This document shows positions 18,102 to 28,319 of a stretch of 64,000 bases of DNA, piece after piece; positions within the stretch are counted from its first letter, which is position 1; every line of letters begins with the position of its first letter. Under the pieces are notes generated by a model. The model made no database searches and had not been told where the DNA came from. It worked only from the letters and a program-made list of their open reading frames with translations. A program made the translations under genes and the position numbers. The stretch is from Paenibacillus sp. SY21-1 (GTDB lineage: Bacteria > Bacillota > Bacilli > Paenibacillales > Paenibacillaceae): contig NZ_STGF01000002.1 in assembly GCF_005222705.1 (NCBI RefSeq), positions 248,001 to 312,000 of the forward strand, read 5' to 3'.

Positions 18102-20339
18102 CTATCTGGTTCGCGGTGTACGGTAGATTACGCGGTATTCGCCCGGCGGGAAACCGTAGGCTTTCTTGAAGGCCCGGTGGAAGGATAAAACATGGGCATA
18201 CCCCACCTTCTCCGCAATGGCTTGTATCGCCTCATCCGAATCGACAAGCAGCTTCCGCGCATGCTCAAGCCTGACCTTCAACACGTAATCGATAAATTTT
18301 TCGCCGGTCTCCTTCTTGAACAGCAGGCTCGCGTTTGTCGAAGGCATGGCGAAGGCGTCGCTGACGCCAACCAGCGACAATCCCGGATCGGCATAATGAC
18401 TATCGATATAGCTCTTCATTCGCATAGCTATGGATCTGCCGCTGTTGCTTTCGCGCTGTACATTCCATTGCTGTGCAAGCTCTTCCAATATGGCTTTCAT
18501 ATCCTGATTCAGGTCAGACAATGTCTCGGTTTGGCCTGCGAGGCTTTCCACACGGTGTCGATAATTCTCTTCCCACAGCTGCTCCATGTCCGGCGATATC
18601 GATGTTATTTCTTTTTCCAGTTGCTGCGTAAGGCCTGTCATAAAGGTGAATAATTCCGATCGCCCAAGCCGTATGTTCTGCAGCTCGTTTACCATTTGCG
18701 CAAACTTGCCGCGCCAGTTATCCTCGCCTTTTCGCAGCAAATGAATCATCTCCGGGATAGCTCCCATAATGGCGTACGAGCCTGCGTCCGACTTTTCCTG
18801 GGCCAAGCGATCGTCGATGACATAGTTGGTTCCAAACACGGCTTTAAGCTTAACGTTGGAAACGGCATTTCGATAAGACGAAGCTAGCTGTGTTACACAC
18901 TCTTTGGTTATGCCGATTCCGACGGATACGGTCAATTCCAGATTGTCATGAATCCAGTTCCGATAGTCGATGCATAAATCGCGAACCGTATCGTCATAAG
19001 GCTGATGCGCTTCCTTCAAAAAGACGACGGCCGCAGCTTGATGCTGCTCGGTCCATACGCAATAAAGGGAAATTCCCCGCTCGCTGGCAAATTCGCCAAT
19101 CGCGCTCTCCACAATATATTTAAGCAAATGCTGATCGCCGGGCTTGTAATTTTCGGAGAAGGCATGATAGCGGTCTATTTCAATGGAAAGCGCGCATACG
19201 CGATCATAATCGGCAGGCAGCCCGAGCGGAGCCGCATGCTTGCGCCATTCAGCGCCGCCGATTACTCGCTGGCCGGCAATCAGCTCCTGTATGAGAATTC
19301 GTTTGCGATGAACGGCCTCCGCTTCCTGCAAGGAGTTGTAATCCATCGACTTCTGCAGCAAGCTGTCAAGTGCGGATTCGATGAGATTAAATTCGTCCAG
19401 CCGCGATTTAATGCCGCTGCTTGCCCTTTTTCGACTTCCAAATGTCGGATCGATCTTCTCCACAAGATGATGGATCGGCTTGTAATGGACATGCGTGATA
19501 ATGGTAAACCAGACAAGAGCCAATAGGATGATGACCAGGACCAGAATAATCCAGATATTGGACAGCAGCGAGAGCGCGGAATAGCTTGCCGCATTGACGC
19601 TTTCTACCGAATAGGCCCAGCCTGTATAATCCGACACGGTTTGAACATTGGCCGTTGAGAGCTGATTCGTGACCGGATTATGGAATTCATTTCCGTCAGA
19701 GTCCTGAATGTGGACTTTTGTCACATCGTCATCGCTGAACTGATTCAAATATTCCATCATGGAGCTGACGTAGATGTTGATGACAATGATGCCGATTTGC
19801 TGGGTTGAATAGTTGTATTTCTTCATGAGGGAAACTACTTTTTGCCCGTTTCGGTCGGTGGTGGACACGGTGTAGTCGCGTGGCTCGGTCCAGCCGGCTT
19901 GTTCGGGCCGGTTAACGCTCTTCTCAAGAAAGCTGCGATCGGCGAATGCGTCCAGCGTGTGCATATTGGAGTCGGAAAGAATCGTCTGGTTGGATTCGTC
20001 GTACAAATAAATGGAGCTTGCGAAGGGAAAGGATGATTTGAGGTCGATAAGCTTCTTCTGAATAACAAAATAATCATAAACGACTTTGCTTCGCGGCGAA
20101 AAAAAGTCGTTGATATGCTGGTCGGTCAGCAGCGCGCTGACCGAATTACGCTCGATCAGCTTCAGATTGACCTCTGTATTCTTCATCATTTGCGCCACGA
20201 TCGATCGGTTCGTCTCCAGATACCTGTTCTCGGATTGGTGGTTTAAGGTCGTAAAAAAAACAATGATCACTGAAGAGATCACAACGAAAAAAATCGGCGT
20301 GTAAGACAACATCATACGATAATACCAGTTTAGTTTCAT
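18102..20339 (-). CDS. Membrane-bound AraC-family regulator (YesS-like)
   Basis: The protein has 745 residues. Residues 12-32 form a first membrane helix, then comes an extracytoplasmic sensor region, a second helix near 258-285 (WIILVLVIILLALVWF), a cytosolic linker and a C-terminal pair of helix-turn-helix motifs at about 645-742 (LSLVGVSDAFAMPSTNASLLFKKETGEKF, then the PPGEYR ending). This fits one-component sensor-activators such as B. subtilis YesS, which regulate neighbouring glycan loci. The RBS CAGGAGGCGG precedes the ATG. Sitting just upstream of the importer operon suggests it controls that operon, but I saw no operator that proves it. Confidence 0.87.
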   Translation of the reverse strand: MKLNWYYRMMLSYTPIFFVVISSVIIVFFTTLNHQSENRYLETNRSIVAQMMKNTEVNLKLIERNSVSALLTDQHINDFFSPRSKVVYDYFVIQKKLIDLKSSFPFASSIYLYDESNQTILSDSNMHTLDAFADRSFLEKSVNRPEQAGWTEPRDYTVSTTDRNGQKVVSLMKKYNYSTQQIGIIVINIYVSSMMEYLNQFSDDDVTKVHIQDSDGNEFHNPVTNQLSTANVQTVSDYTGWAYSVESVNAASYSALSLLSNIWIILVLVIILLALVWFTIITHVHYKPIHHLVEKIDPTFGSRKRASSGIKSRLDEFNLIESALDSLLQKSMDYNSLQEAEAVHRKRILIQELIAGQRVIGGAEWRKHAAPLGLPADYDRVCALSIEIDRYHAFSENYKPGDQHLLKYIVESAIGEFASERGISLYCVWTEQHQAAAVVFLKEAHQPYDDTVRDLCIDYRNWIHDNLELTVSVGIGITKECVTQLASSYRNAVSNVKLKAVFGTNYVIDDRLAQEKSDAGSYAIMGAIPEMIHLLRKGEDNWRGKFAQMVNELQNIRLGRSELFTFMTGLTQQLEKEITSISPDMEQLWEENYRHRVESLAGQTETLSDLNQDMKAILEELAQQWNVQRESNSGRSIAMRMKSYIDSHYADPGLSLVGVSDAFAMPSTNASLLFKKETGEKFIDYVLKVRLEHARKLLVDSDEAIQAIAEKVGYAHVLSFHRAFKKAYGFPPGEYRVIYRTPRTR

Positions 20340-20435
20340 TGCAATCCGCCTCCTGTCCTTTATAGTAATATTCGGCCATTTTTATGAGAACGGTTACATT
20401 TCAAAAGCTGAATGCCTCTAATCCTTGCCTAAGTA

Positions 20436-20466
20436 AAAAGGGCAGGGCAACGGAAGAATTGCCCTG
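20436..20466 (-). terminator. Intrinsic terminator of the importer/two-component operon
   Basis: An inverted repeat CAGGGCAA / TTGCCCTG (20443-20450 and 20459-20466) is followed on the minus strand by CCCTTTTTAC. It lies 22 bp past the end of the last gene of the 22-29 kb operon. Confidence 0.75.
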
Positions 20467-20487
20467 TGTTCCCATGGCCTGTCATGC

Positions 20488-22482
20488 TCAATACGAAAGC
20501 TCTTCCGCTTCTTTCACTTTTTCTACATCCCAGAGATCTCCTGCGAGCCCTTCAATGATGCAGCTGCTGGCCCATGGCATCAAGCAAAACCAGGTGCTGG
20601 CGATCGCGCCATCCTCATAGGTTTGTGTCAGAAGGCCCTCGGAGTGGCAAAAGCGTTCGGACATCCAGCCTTTTTTGCCATAATCGAATTCGCCATCAAA
20701 CGTGTTATAGCTTTGACAGCCCCAAGCGATCGTATCGTTCATGCGATTCCGAACGTAGTTGTCTTCGCTGTGATTCACATAGTAGAGCAGCTCATCTACC
20801 AGATTGCTTCCCATCGGATGAATATGCGGATTGGCAGTAGACGTCACGCTGCCTCCGCAGCTGGACCAACCGATCCGGCTTAACGGCGGAAGCTTGATCG
20901 GCGAGTTGTAACAGAATTTGAACGAAAATTCATAGTCGATCGCCTCTCGCATATGTGTCAAATATATCGTCTCGCCGGTCATGGCGTGCATGTAGCGAAC
21001 CGCCTTCACATAAGCAAGGATGCCTTCCGAGTCGATAGCCTTGTCCGTATCCAACGGTCCTCCGTAACACTGCATTGGTTGTACATATGTTTCATAATAA
21101 TGCCGTTCACTTTCCCTCAGGCTGCGCAAATGCGTTCTATCGCCGGTCAGCCAGCTGTAATACGCCAAGGCGGCCATGCACCACGTCCCGCTGAAGGAAT
21201 CGTATTCGAGTCCAGCCCCGGTTTTCTCCGATAGGATGTAAGGATACTCGGAATCGGTATTTTTAGTTCCTTCCAGCCGCCGGATGGCGGATTCAGCAAA
21301 GGTCAGCCAGCTTTCATGCATGCAGCCCTTTAACCTTTTCTCATACTCATACGCTTTCAGGATATAAAAGAGAGCCTGGCCGATCAGATAGGATGAATGT
21401 CCGGCTGTATGCACGCCATCGAACCACCAGCCTTGAATGCACCATTCCCCGTCCTTGAACGCGTCGAAGGGCAGTCCCGTTGCCGGATTCAACGAATGCT
21501 CAACAATGTTGTCAATGCAGGCGAGCGCTTGCTGACGCATCGTATCATCGCCCAGCCTTAGCGCCGCCATTAACATGGGAGTGGCCACTGACATCCCGTT
21601 TGTCCAGCTAAGAGATAAAATGGGGTTGTATCGATAGCCCTCCGCCGCTTCAAACACTTGACCGGAATAGGCGGATACTTCAGGAAGCCAGGCGTATTGA
21701 GAGATGGCGTTCGCCAAATCCGCTACTGTTGTCTTCGCATCGCTGGCCGCTCGGGGCTGTTGGTAATAGCGGTAATACACCTCCTCTATAGCTGCGTTTA
21801 CGCCCTGCTCGGCCTCGGCCTCGTATTCGAATACATCCAAATCGAACGCCACCGTTTCGCCAGGCTGCAGCTCGAAGCCATTCTCGCCTATCGGCTCCCG
21901 TTCCTTCACCAGCTTGGACTTAATGAATTGCCATGGGGCGTGCTCATACCCGAGCGTGTAGCCGACTGTCCCTTTCGCCAGTGAACAGGTAAATCCCGTA
22001 TATTGATAGAACTCTCCGGCTTCTTCGGGTTTCCAGGGCAGCTTGGTGCCATGATGCACTATGAAATACGGGCTGGCGCTAAAGCCGTACACTTTGCCGG
22101 TATCATAAACAAGGGCAACCGGATGGGATAATCGGTCGCTTCTGGTCATCCACTCCGGCGAGGACGGACGGTTTAAGCCTCCGGCTCTCAGCCTCGGGTA
22201 TTCATTTAACACATTTTGCGGATATTCTCCCCGATTCCGTCCATACATAAATGCCGGGAGAAAAAAACGGGGATTATTTTTGGGAAAAGAGCATTCCACA
22301 TGAATAACGCCGCTCCACAAATGAAGGTTGTCGTTTCGCACGACGATTCTTGCTCGGCGCGGCGCTTCCGGACGTCCGCTTCCGTTAGACATATCAATAG
22401 ACAAGGTTAATCCGTGAGCGTCAAAACCAAGATAATCAGTATTCTCCTGCTCCTTGCTTCTGGCAGTTACCAATAAATCCAC
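20488..22482 (-). CDS. Unrecognised 664-residue cytosolic protein, possible alpha/alpha-barrel glycosidase
   Basis: I do not recognise this family. The GTG at 22482 is the best start because GGGAG lies 9 nt ahead of it, whereas the ATG at 22491 abuts the RBS. There is no signal peptide. The first 220 or so residues look beta-rich, and the remainder looks like helical repeats with many aromatics (SLSWTNGMS, WWFDGVHTAGHSSY, FSGTWCMAALAYYSWL, CYGGPLDTDKAIDSEG, IGWSSCGGS). That is typical of (alpha/alpha)6 barrels that act on oligosaccharides. It is the last gene of an operon with an importer and a two-component system, so intracellular processing of imported oligosaccharides is the inference. 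No catalytic pair can be named. Confidence 0.6.
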   Translation of the reverse strand: MDLLVTARSKEQENTDYLGFDAHGLTLSIDMSNGSGRPEAPRRARIVVRNDNLHLWSGVIHVECSFPKNNPRFFLPAFMYGRNRGEYPQNVLNEYPRLRAGGLNRPSSPEWMTRSDRLSHPVALVYDTGKVYGFSASPYFIVHHGTKLPWKPEEAGEFYQYTGFTCSLAKGTVGYTLGYEHAPWQFIKSKLVKEREPIGENGFELQPGETVAFDLDVFEYEAEAEQGVNAAIEEVYYRYYQQPRAASDAKTTVADLANAISQYAWLPEVSAYSGQVFEAAEGYRYNPILSLSWTNGMSVATPMLMAALRLGDDTMRQQALACIDNIVEHSLNPATGLPFDAFKDGEWCIQGWWFDGVHTAGHSSYLIGQALFYILKAYEYEKRLKGCMHESWLTFAESAIRRLEGTKNTDSEYPYILSEKTGAGLEYDSFSGTWCMAALAYYSWLTGDRTHLRSLRESERHYYETYVQPMQCYGGPLDTDKAIDSEGILAYVKAVRYMHAMTGETIYLTHMREAIDYEFSFKFCYNSPIKLPPLSRIGWSSCGGSVTSTANPHIHPMGSNLVDELLYYVNHSEDNYVRNRMNDTIAWGCQSYNTFDGEFDYGKKGWMSERFCHSEGLLTQTYEDGAIASTWFCLMPWASSCIIEGLAGDLWDVEKVKEAEELSY

Positions 22483-22533
22483 AATAATCATCTCCCGCTA
22501 TAAATGAATAGCTTCTGCAATCATGCTTGAAAA

Positions 22534-24156
22534 TCACGACCTCGTTAAATCAGTCGGATTGATGCCGATATATTTTTTGAATAGCGTGCTGAAATACGGA
22601 ACATTTTTATAGCCAACCTGACTGGCAACTTCATACACCAGCATATGTTTCTCCAGCAGCAGCTCCTTGGCCTTTTCCATCCTTACTCGCGTCAAATAAT
22701 TATTGAAGGTGTCTCCCACCATGTTCTTAAAAATATCGGACAAATAATTACGGGAAATATTCACCTTGTCTGCCAAATCTCCCAGCGTGACGTCCTCCGC
22801 ATAGCTATCATGAATATACTGCAGCATATAATCTACGGCTTGCCTATGCTTGCCGCTGCCCTTCCCTTCCCGGCCGGAGCATATGGCGCTAACGGTTTTG
22901 GCTAGCCATTCCTCAAGCCTGTCGAGCCTTGTCAGCATCACAATCTCATGCTGCGGCAATTCGCCGGAGAACAGCTCATCCACGACAATGCCGAATTCGT
23001 ACAAATTATAGTTCAGCACCCCCCACATTTCGCCTGCGAGAAGCTGTACTTCCGATGGGGTAAACCTGCCTCTGGACCCCAGCTGCCGGAATTGCTCGGC
23101 AATAATACGATGCGCGAGCCCCTCCTGACCTGTTTTTATGGCGCTTGTCAATTCTTGATAGAATTTTACGGGACGCGCTAAAGGACGAAGGTCTTGAGAC
23201 TGCTTGGACCCATCGCTTTGATAGAGCTCGTACCCTTTCATGGCAGGGGACTCCCGAAGCTCAATTGCCCGAAACGCTTCTTCCGTTGAATCCGAGATTT
23301 GCAGCCATTGGGCTTTGACTCGCCCCACGCCCAGCCTAAGCGCAATTTTCAGATAGCGGCTCACGCTTTCGATAATCTCGGTTCCGAAATGCCGCAGTTT
23401 CATATGAAGCTCTTCGTGCGCGAGCGAAGGAGCGAGATGAGCGACGACGGCTGACCGGGTGCCGTGCAGCTCGGTGTACGCATACGAATCGAAAATGGCG
23501 CCGGCAATTTCCTTCACGATATTGCTGACCGCAAACCGGAAAAGGTTCAAATCGGCAGTAGATACCGCGTTTAAACGCGCATCGCGAGCAATTTCAATAC
23601 CGATTACGAGATGATTGACGTTTCGCCAAAAATGAATGGAAGACGGCAATTGATCATCCATCCGATAAGAGGGCTCCAGCGTGCCCGCGACAATGGATTT
23701 CACCCACTCTTTTTGAATGAATGGCTGAAATCTGCCCAGTCTTTCGGTCAGCTCCTCATGCTCCATTCGCTTTATCCGTTCTGCCTCCAATTGCGCAATG
23801 ACTTTTTGCAGAATGGTCGTTAAAGTCGCAACGCTAACCGGCTTGCTTAAATAATCCATGACACTCAGTCTCATCGCTTGACGCGCATATTCAAAATCCG
23901 AATATCCGCTCAAAATGACAATTTTTCCGTGAAATTCATCTTCGCGAAGCAGTTCAATCATTTCAAGGCCATTCATCACCGGCATATAAATATCCGTAAT
24001 GACAAGATCAGGCTTGACCTTGCGGATGAGCTGAAGTCCTTCTTCCCCGTCTGTCGCTTCGCCTGCCCATTCGGCGTCCAATGCTTCCCACGGTATAACT
24101 TGCTTCATCCCTTGCAACACATGACGATCATCATCGATTATTACGATTTTCCACAT
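22534..24156 (-). CDS. Response regulator, CheY + AraC-type DNA-binding (YesN-like)
   Basis: The 540-residue protein starts at the ATG at 24156, which has AAAGGGGAC ahead of it. The longer 24177 start is poorer. The receiver domain is at 1-120 with the acidic pocket in IIDDD and phospho-acceptor Asp55 (LVITDIYMP). A middle region of unknown fold follows, then AraC helix-turn-helix pairs at about 435-538 (LGDLADKVNISRNYLSDIFKNMVGDTF, then VASQVGYKNVPYFSTLFKKYIGINP). Its partner kinase is two genes upstream in the same operon, with the solute-binding gene between them. It is expected to activate xylan-oligosaccharide uptake. Confidence 0.92.
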   Translation of the reverse strand: MWKIVIIDDDRHVLQGMKQVIPWEALDAEWAGEATDGEEGLQLIRKVKPDLVITDIYMPVMNGLEMIELLREDEFHGKIVILSGYSDFEYARQAMRLSVMDYLSKPVSVATLTTILQKVIAQLEAERIKRMEHEELTERLGRFQPFIQKEWVKSIVAGTLEPSYRMDDQLPSSIHFWRNVNHLVIGIEIARDARLNAVSTADLNLFRFAVSNIVKEIAGAIFDSYAYTELHGTRSAVVAHLAPSLAHEELHMKLRHFGTEIIESVSRYLKIALRLGVGRVKAQWLQISDSTEEAFRAIELRESPAMKGYELYQSDGSKQSQDLRPLARPVKFYQELTSAIKTGQEGLAHRIIAEQFRQLGSRGRFTPSEVQLLAGEMWGVLNYNLYEFGIVVDELFSGELPQHEIVMLTRLDRLEEWLAKTVSAICSGREGKGSGKHRQAVDYMLQYIHDSYAEDVTLGDLADKVNISRNYLSDIFKNMVGDTFNNYLTRVRMEKAKELLLEKHMLVYEVASQVGYKNVPYFSTLFKKYIGINPTDLTRS

Positions 24157-24249
24157 GATTTCGTCCCCTTTATTCATCCCTTCAATGTCCGAATCTCATC
24201 GATGATTTTCAAGCCTGGAGCAGCAGACGTTGCTCGGTTTTGCTTACGT

Positions 24250-25560
24250 TCATTGATTTTCGTACTCTTGTGCCGACTTTCGCAAAGCTTCAAACGCTTC
24301 CTCCGGCGTCTTCTTGCCGAAGCTCAGCTCATCGCGAATGAGCGCCCAATCCTTGTCAACCCAATTGGTCCAGCCGCTGGCGCCAGGCGACCATTGCTGC
24401 CCATGCTGCTGCGTTGCGTGGTACAGCTCCATGCCCGCTCGATCCGCATCGCTGAACGAGGCTTCGATGGCGGAAGCCACCTTCGTATTGACGGGAACGC
24501 CTCTGCTTGTGCCCAGTATTTCCCCCGCTTCCTCGCTGTTGATAAACCAGTTCACAAACTTCTTCGCTTCTTCTGCATGTTTGGAGTAAGGAGAGATTCC
24601 GAAGAACAAGGAAGGCTTTAGCCAGCCGCCCGCTTCTTCCGCCTTGGGCATGGTGACCAGGGCGTACGCACCGGGATTTATGCTGTCCCAGGCGCCATAG
24701 CTGCTGTTATAGGCTAGACGAATTAGAATCGTTCCTTTGACCATCAGATCGGCGGCCGGATCAAATTCCTTATCGGATGCATTCACATCCGCTGGAGGCA
24801 CTACACCGGACTCGCGCAAGGCCTGCCACTGGTTCGCCCATTCCAGAAAGGTAGCCTGATCTACATGAAACGCTCCGTCATCCGTTACCAGCTGCCCTTT
24901 GCCTCGGGCATATTGGTAGGAGCCATATGCAAAGTAATCGCCTGCATAGTCTTTGGTGACATATTGGCCGTCGCCCAGCTTCGGTTTGGCATCCTTGGCA
25001 AACTGGAAGAAATCATCCCATGTCCATCCCATGGCAGGAAAGGAAATCCTCAGCTTTTCCATGGCAGCTTTATCATAAATCATGCCATGAGCTACCGAAC
25101 CCAGCGGCACGGCATAAAGCTTGCCTTGAATGGAACTGATGCTCGTTAATTTGCCATCCACATCCGCAAGATCGATCGTCTCGGTCATTTCGGCCAGCTG
25201 ATTGCGAGACGCCCAGTCCGCCACCCAGCTGGGATCGATTTGAAATATATCAGGTGCGTTGTGGGCAGCGGCTTGCGTGGATAACTTATCCAAATATCCG
25301 TCCATGCCCGAGTATTCCGGCTCGAAGGTCACATTCGGATTTGCTTTTGTATAGGCTTCCATTGCTTTAAGCGTTACTTCATGTCTCGTTTGGGCCCCCC
25401 ACCACATCATGCGCAGCTTCACGTTCTCCCCGATCTGGGAGCCTCCCGGTTCGGAGCCAGCGTTCCCCGCTGTGCTTCCATTGCCTGTTCCGCAAGCTGT
25501 AAGCGCTATTGCTAATGCCGTTGCAGCAGCCGCGCCGGCGAATCGCTTCCATCCTACCAT
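24250..25560 (-). CDS. ABC sugar importer, lipoprotein solute-binding protein
   Basis: The 436-residue protein starts at the ATG at 25560, which has GGGGGAG 9 nt ahead. The ATG at 25569 overlaps the RBS. The lipobox is LTACGTG. The body matches family 1 oligosaccharide-binding proteins (APDIFQIDPSWVADWASRNQLAEM, FGISPYSKHAEEAKKFVNWFINSEEA). Its cognate permeases are two genes upstream, with the histidine kinase gene between. The context suggests xylan-derived oligosaccharides, and the ligand is not provable from sequence. Confidence 0.9.
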   Translation of the reverse strand: MVGWKRFAGAAAATALAIALTACGTGNGSTAGNAGSEPGGSQIGENVKLRMMWWGAQTRHEVTLKAMEAYTKANPNVTFEPEYSGMDGYLDKLSTQAAAHNAPDIFQIDPSWVADWASRNQLAEMTETIDLADVDGKLTSISSIQGKLYAVPLGSVAHGMIYDKAAMEKLRISFPAMGWTWDDFFQFAKDAKPKLGDGQYVTKDYAGDYFAYGSYQYARGKGQLVTDDGAFHVDQATFLEWANQWQALRESGVVPPADVNASDKEFDPAADLMVKGTILIRLAYNSSYGAWDSINPGAYALVTMPKAEEAGGWLKPSLFFGISPYSKHAEEAKKFVNWFINSEEAGEILGTSRGVPVNTKVASAIEASFSDADRAGMELYHATQQHGQQWSPGASGWTNWVDKDWALIRDELSFGKKTPEEAFEALRKSAQEYENQ

Positions 25561-25675
25561 TTTGCCCATCTCCCCCTGTTACCTCTATCATAATCACCTT
25601 CACATCGTAACAAAACCCGTTGATCCGTTGTAGAAGAAGGATGCACAATTTAATTTGAATTTCTCCGATTCCCGC

Positions 25676-27409
25676 TTACGTTTCCGGCCGTTTCATCATG
25701 ACCGGCAGCGTCACCTTGACCCTGGTTCCCCCTTCGTTCCGCTGTTCAATGTCAATCCCGTAACCGCTGCCAAAATAGGCCGCTATACGTTCCTTAACAT
25801 TGCGAATGCCGTAACCGCCGGTTTTGCGCTGCTCGGTCCGATTTGGCTGATAGCCCTTTCCGTCGTCCTCTATCGTGATCACCAGCCGCTCCCCCAGCCT
25901 GTTGATGATAATCGCAATCGTTCCGCTGCTGCGATTGTGAAACCCGTGAACAACCGAATTCTCCACAAAAGGCTGCAAAATCATTTTCGGTACATAGCCG
26001 CTTTTGATGTCCTCGGGAATGTTGAATTGGAATTGCAGCGTCCCGTTGTAACGGATCTGCTGAATTTCCAGGTAACAGCTTAAATGCTCCAATTCTTCGT
26101 TAAGGGTAATCCATGTATTCCCGCTCGAGAGGCCTATTCGAAACATTCGACCCATAAGCTCCAGAATACGGCTCATCTCCTCCTGTTGATTGGCAATGGC
26201 CATCCAGTTTAGTTGATCCAGCGTATTGTATAAGAAATGGGGATTGATATTCGCCTGCAAAGCTTCGATTTCCGCTTTTCTTTGAAGCTCGTGACGTTCG
26301 CGCAGCGACTGGACAAGCTGTACAATTCGCTCGTTCTGCTTGCGGTAGCCTGAAAAAAGATACCCGAACTCGTTTCGGTAATCCTCAGGCAGCTTCATAT
26401 TTTCACCGTCGACGGAATATCGGCTCATCGCTCCTACCAGCCTTTTGATCGGCTTTATAAATTGCATGCTGAGCAGCATAGTCATGATGAGAGCTAACAG
26501 GATCGACACCGCCCCTATAATTGCAATGACCTTTGCCAGCATCACGCTGCCCTTCGTAATCTGTGACCAAGGCGTCAATTCGACAAGCGTCCACTTGGAA
26601 TTGCTGTTCCGGGCATATACGATCAGGGAGCGCGAGGCCTCCTTGCGGTCATCGATTTGAAATACGCCGGAGTTGCCGTCCATGTTGGCTGCCCAGTCTG
26701 ACCATGTTTCCGTATCCGGCACATCGCCGACATGGAGAATGGGCTGACCAGACACATCGAGCAGCATTCTGCTTACATCGCCGGAAGAATGGCCTGTCAA
26801 CACATCCTTTAAGGTATCCGCCTTGACATGAATGGCCAAATAACCGACCAGCTTATTATTATACAAAATGGTGCGTACAAAGCTTAAAACGGAAACCTCT
26901 CCCTTATAGGAGGTTCTCTGATACTCTTTGGTCCAGGCAAAATCGGTACGCTTGATTTCTTCCGCCCAATATTGCTGCGATGCGTCGTCAAGCTCCAAAA
27001 ACTGAATGTAGCTGACTGAATCGCCATAGCTCGGGTGGGGCATGAACACATCGATGCCCTCGATGAGCGGCATGGAATTCGTTAAGCTAGCCAGCGATTG
27101 TTTTACCTCCTTAAACTGTTGATATCGGGTAAATTCATCCTGAGCGCCGCTGTCCGTCAGTAAAGAAATCAATGAATTATCTCTAGATTTGGATAAAGAA
27201 ATTTGTTCAATCGTAACCAAGCGTGTCGTTATAATATTGTTAAGTTCATTGAGGAGCTTCTGCTGGTTCATGGACGCGGTGGTTGCCAATTCCTTCGAGG
27301 TCAGGCTGTAGCTGATCCAAATAATCGTTACGATAACCATTACGATAAGCAAAGCAAAGCTGCCAAAAAACAAATGATCGATTTTATATTTTTTAAACGG
27401 ATTCCCCAT
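25676..27409 (-). CDS. Sensor histidine kinase, YesM-like
   Basis: The 577-residue protein starts at the ATG at 27409, 10 nt after AAAGGAG. A GTG at 27415 is too close to the RBS. Domains: membrane helix about 15-35; extracytoplasmic sensor of about 255 residues; second helix about 295-318; HAMP linker; His_kinase domain with the phospho-accepting His in NINPHFLYNTLD (about residue 391); HATPase with IEDDGKGY and GGYGIRNVKERI. Its placement between the permease and binding-protein genes suggests tight co-expression with the importer, possibly sensing through the binding protein (inference). Confidence 0.92.
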   Translation of the reverse strand: MGNPFKKYKIDHLFFGSFALLIVMVIVTIIWISYSLTSKELATTASMNQQKLLNELNNIITTRLVTIEQISLSKSRDNSLISLLTDSGAQDEFTRYQQFKEVKQSLASLTNSMPLIEGIDVFMPHPSYGDSVSYIQFLELDDASQQYWAEEIKRTDFAWTKEYQRTSYKGEVSVLSFVRTILYNNKLVGYLAIHVKADTLKDVLTGHSSGDVSRMLLDVSGQPILHVGDVPDTETWSDWAANMDGNSGVFQIDDRKEASRSLIVYARNSNSKWTLVELTPWSQITKGSVMLAKVIAIIGAVSILLALIMTMLLSMQFIKPIKRLVGAMSRYSVDGENMKLPEDYRNEFGYLFSGYRKQNERIVQLVQSLRERHELQRKAEIEALQANINPHFLYNTLDQLNWMAIANQQEEMSRILELMGRMFRIGLSSGNTWITLNEELEHLSCYLEIQQIRYNGTLQFQFNIPEDIKSGYVPKMILQPFVENSVVHGFHNRSSGTIAIIINRLGERLVITIEDDGKGYQPNRTEQRKTGGYGIRNVKERIAAYFGSGYGIDIEQRNEGGTRVKVTLPVMMKRPET

Positions 27410-27447
27410 ATGCACGGCGCTCCTTTAGCTCTGCCGATAATAGAAAC

Positions 27448-27471
27448 AAGCAACGCTGTATGTCGTTGCTT
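27448..27471 (-). terminator. Short intercistronic hairpin between permease and kinase genes
   Basis: AAGCAACG (27448-27455) and CGTTGCTT (27464-27471) can pair around an 8-nt loop and are followed on the minus strand by TGTTTC. It probably lowers read-through from the permeases into the kinase gene rather than ending transcription. Confidence 0.4.
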
Positions 27472-27479
27472 AAATCCTA

Positions 27480-28319
27480 TTACTTAATGCCTGTTGTGGC
27501 AACACCTTCGACTAGCTGCTTTTGGGCTGCAGCGAATACGAGCGTTGCCGGAATAATCGATACAAGCGACATCGCCAGCAGCTGACCCCATTGCTGATTG
27601 CCCTCCGAATCGCTCAACAGCTTGAGCGCGAGCCCGACCGTATACTTGTCCACCGAATTAATGTAGAGAAGATGACCCAGAAAATCGTCCCAGTTCCACA
27701 GAAAGCAAAATATCATGACCGTAACGATGGCAGACTTCGTGAGCGGCATAACGATGCGCAAGTAAATGCCGAACCATGAACAGCCGTCAATTTTGGCGGA
27801 TTCGTCCAGCTCCTTGGGAACGCCTCGAATAAATTGAACGAGCAGGAATACAAAAAAGGTTCCCCCTGCTCCGCCCGCTAACAAATGCGGGACGATAAAC
27901 GGCCAATAGGTGTTGATCCAACCGAACTGATGAAACATCGCATATTGCGGAACGATAAGCACCTGTGCGGGAAGCATTAAGGTAAGCATGAGCACCGAGA
28001 ACCAGAACTTTTTTAAAGGAAAATCAAGCCTGGCGAAACCAAAGGCAACCAGCGTGCACGACAGAACCGTAGCGATAAGAACGGCGATTTCAAGCGCAAA
28101 CGTATTTAGATAAAAATCGGTGAACGTGTGCCCCGGAATTGCGCTCCATCCCTCGCTGAAGTTGCTCCACACGGGAGAGGAAGGAAACAGCCGGGGAGAG
28201 CTTATTTCAGCGTTGGATTTCAACGATGCGCCTATCCACCAAATCAGCGGATACACCATAACCAGGCTGAAGAAAATAAGCAGCGTATGACGAATGGCAT
28301 GGGACGGCTGCAGCCTCAT
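27480..28319 (-). CDS. ABC sugar importer permease, CUT1 (MalG/GanQ type)
   Basis: The protein has 279 residues and six predicted membrane spans. The EAA loop is ELDESAKIDGCSWFGIYLRIVMPL, and an FCFLWNWDDFLGHLLYI region follows, typical of MalG-like permeases. Its ATG overlaps the TGA of the preceding permease gene by 4 bp (ATGA), which indicates translational coupling. It forms a heterodimeric channel with that protein. No ATPase gene is nearby. Confidence 0.92.
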   Translation of the reverse strand: MRLQPSHAIRHTLLIFFSLVMVYPLIWWIGASLKSNAEISSPRLFPSSPVWSNFSEGWSAIPGHTFTDFYLNTFALEIAVLIATVLSCTLVAFGFARLDFPLKKFWFSVLMLTLMLPAQVLIVPQYAMFHQFGWINTYWPFIVPHLLAGGAGGTFFVFLLVQFIRGVPKELDESAKIDGCSWFGIYLRIVMPLTKSAIVTVMIFCFLWNWDDFLGHLLYINSVDKYTVGLALKLLSDSEGNQQWGQLLAMSLVSIIPATLVFAAAQKQLVEGVATTGIK

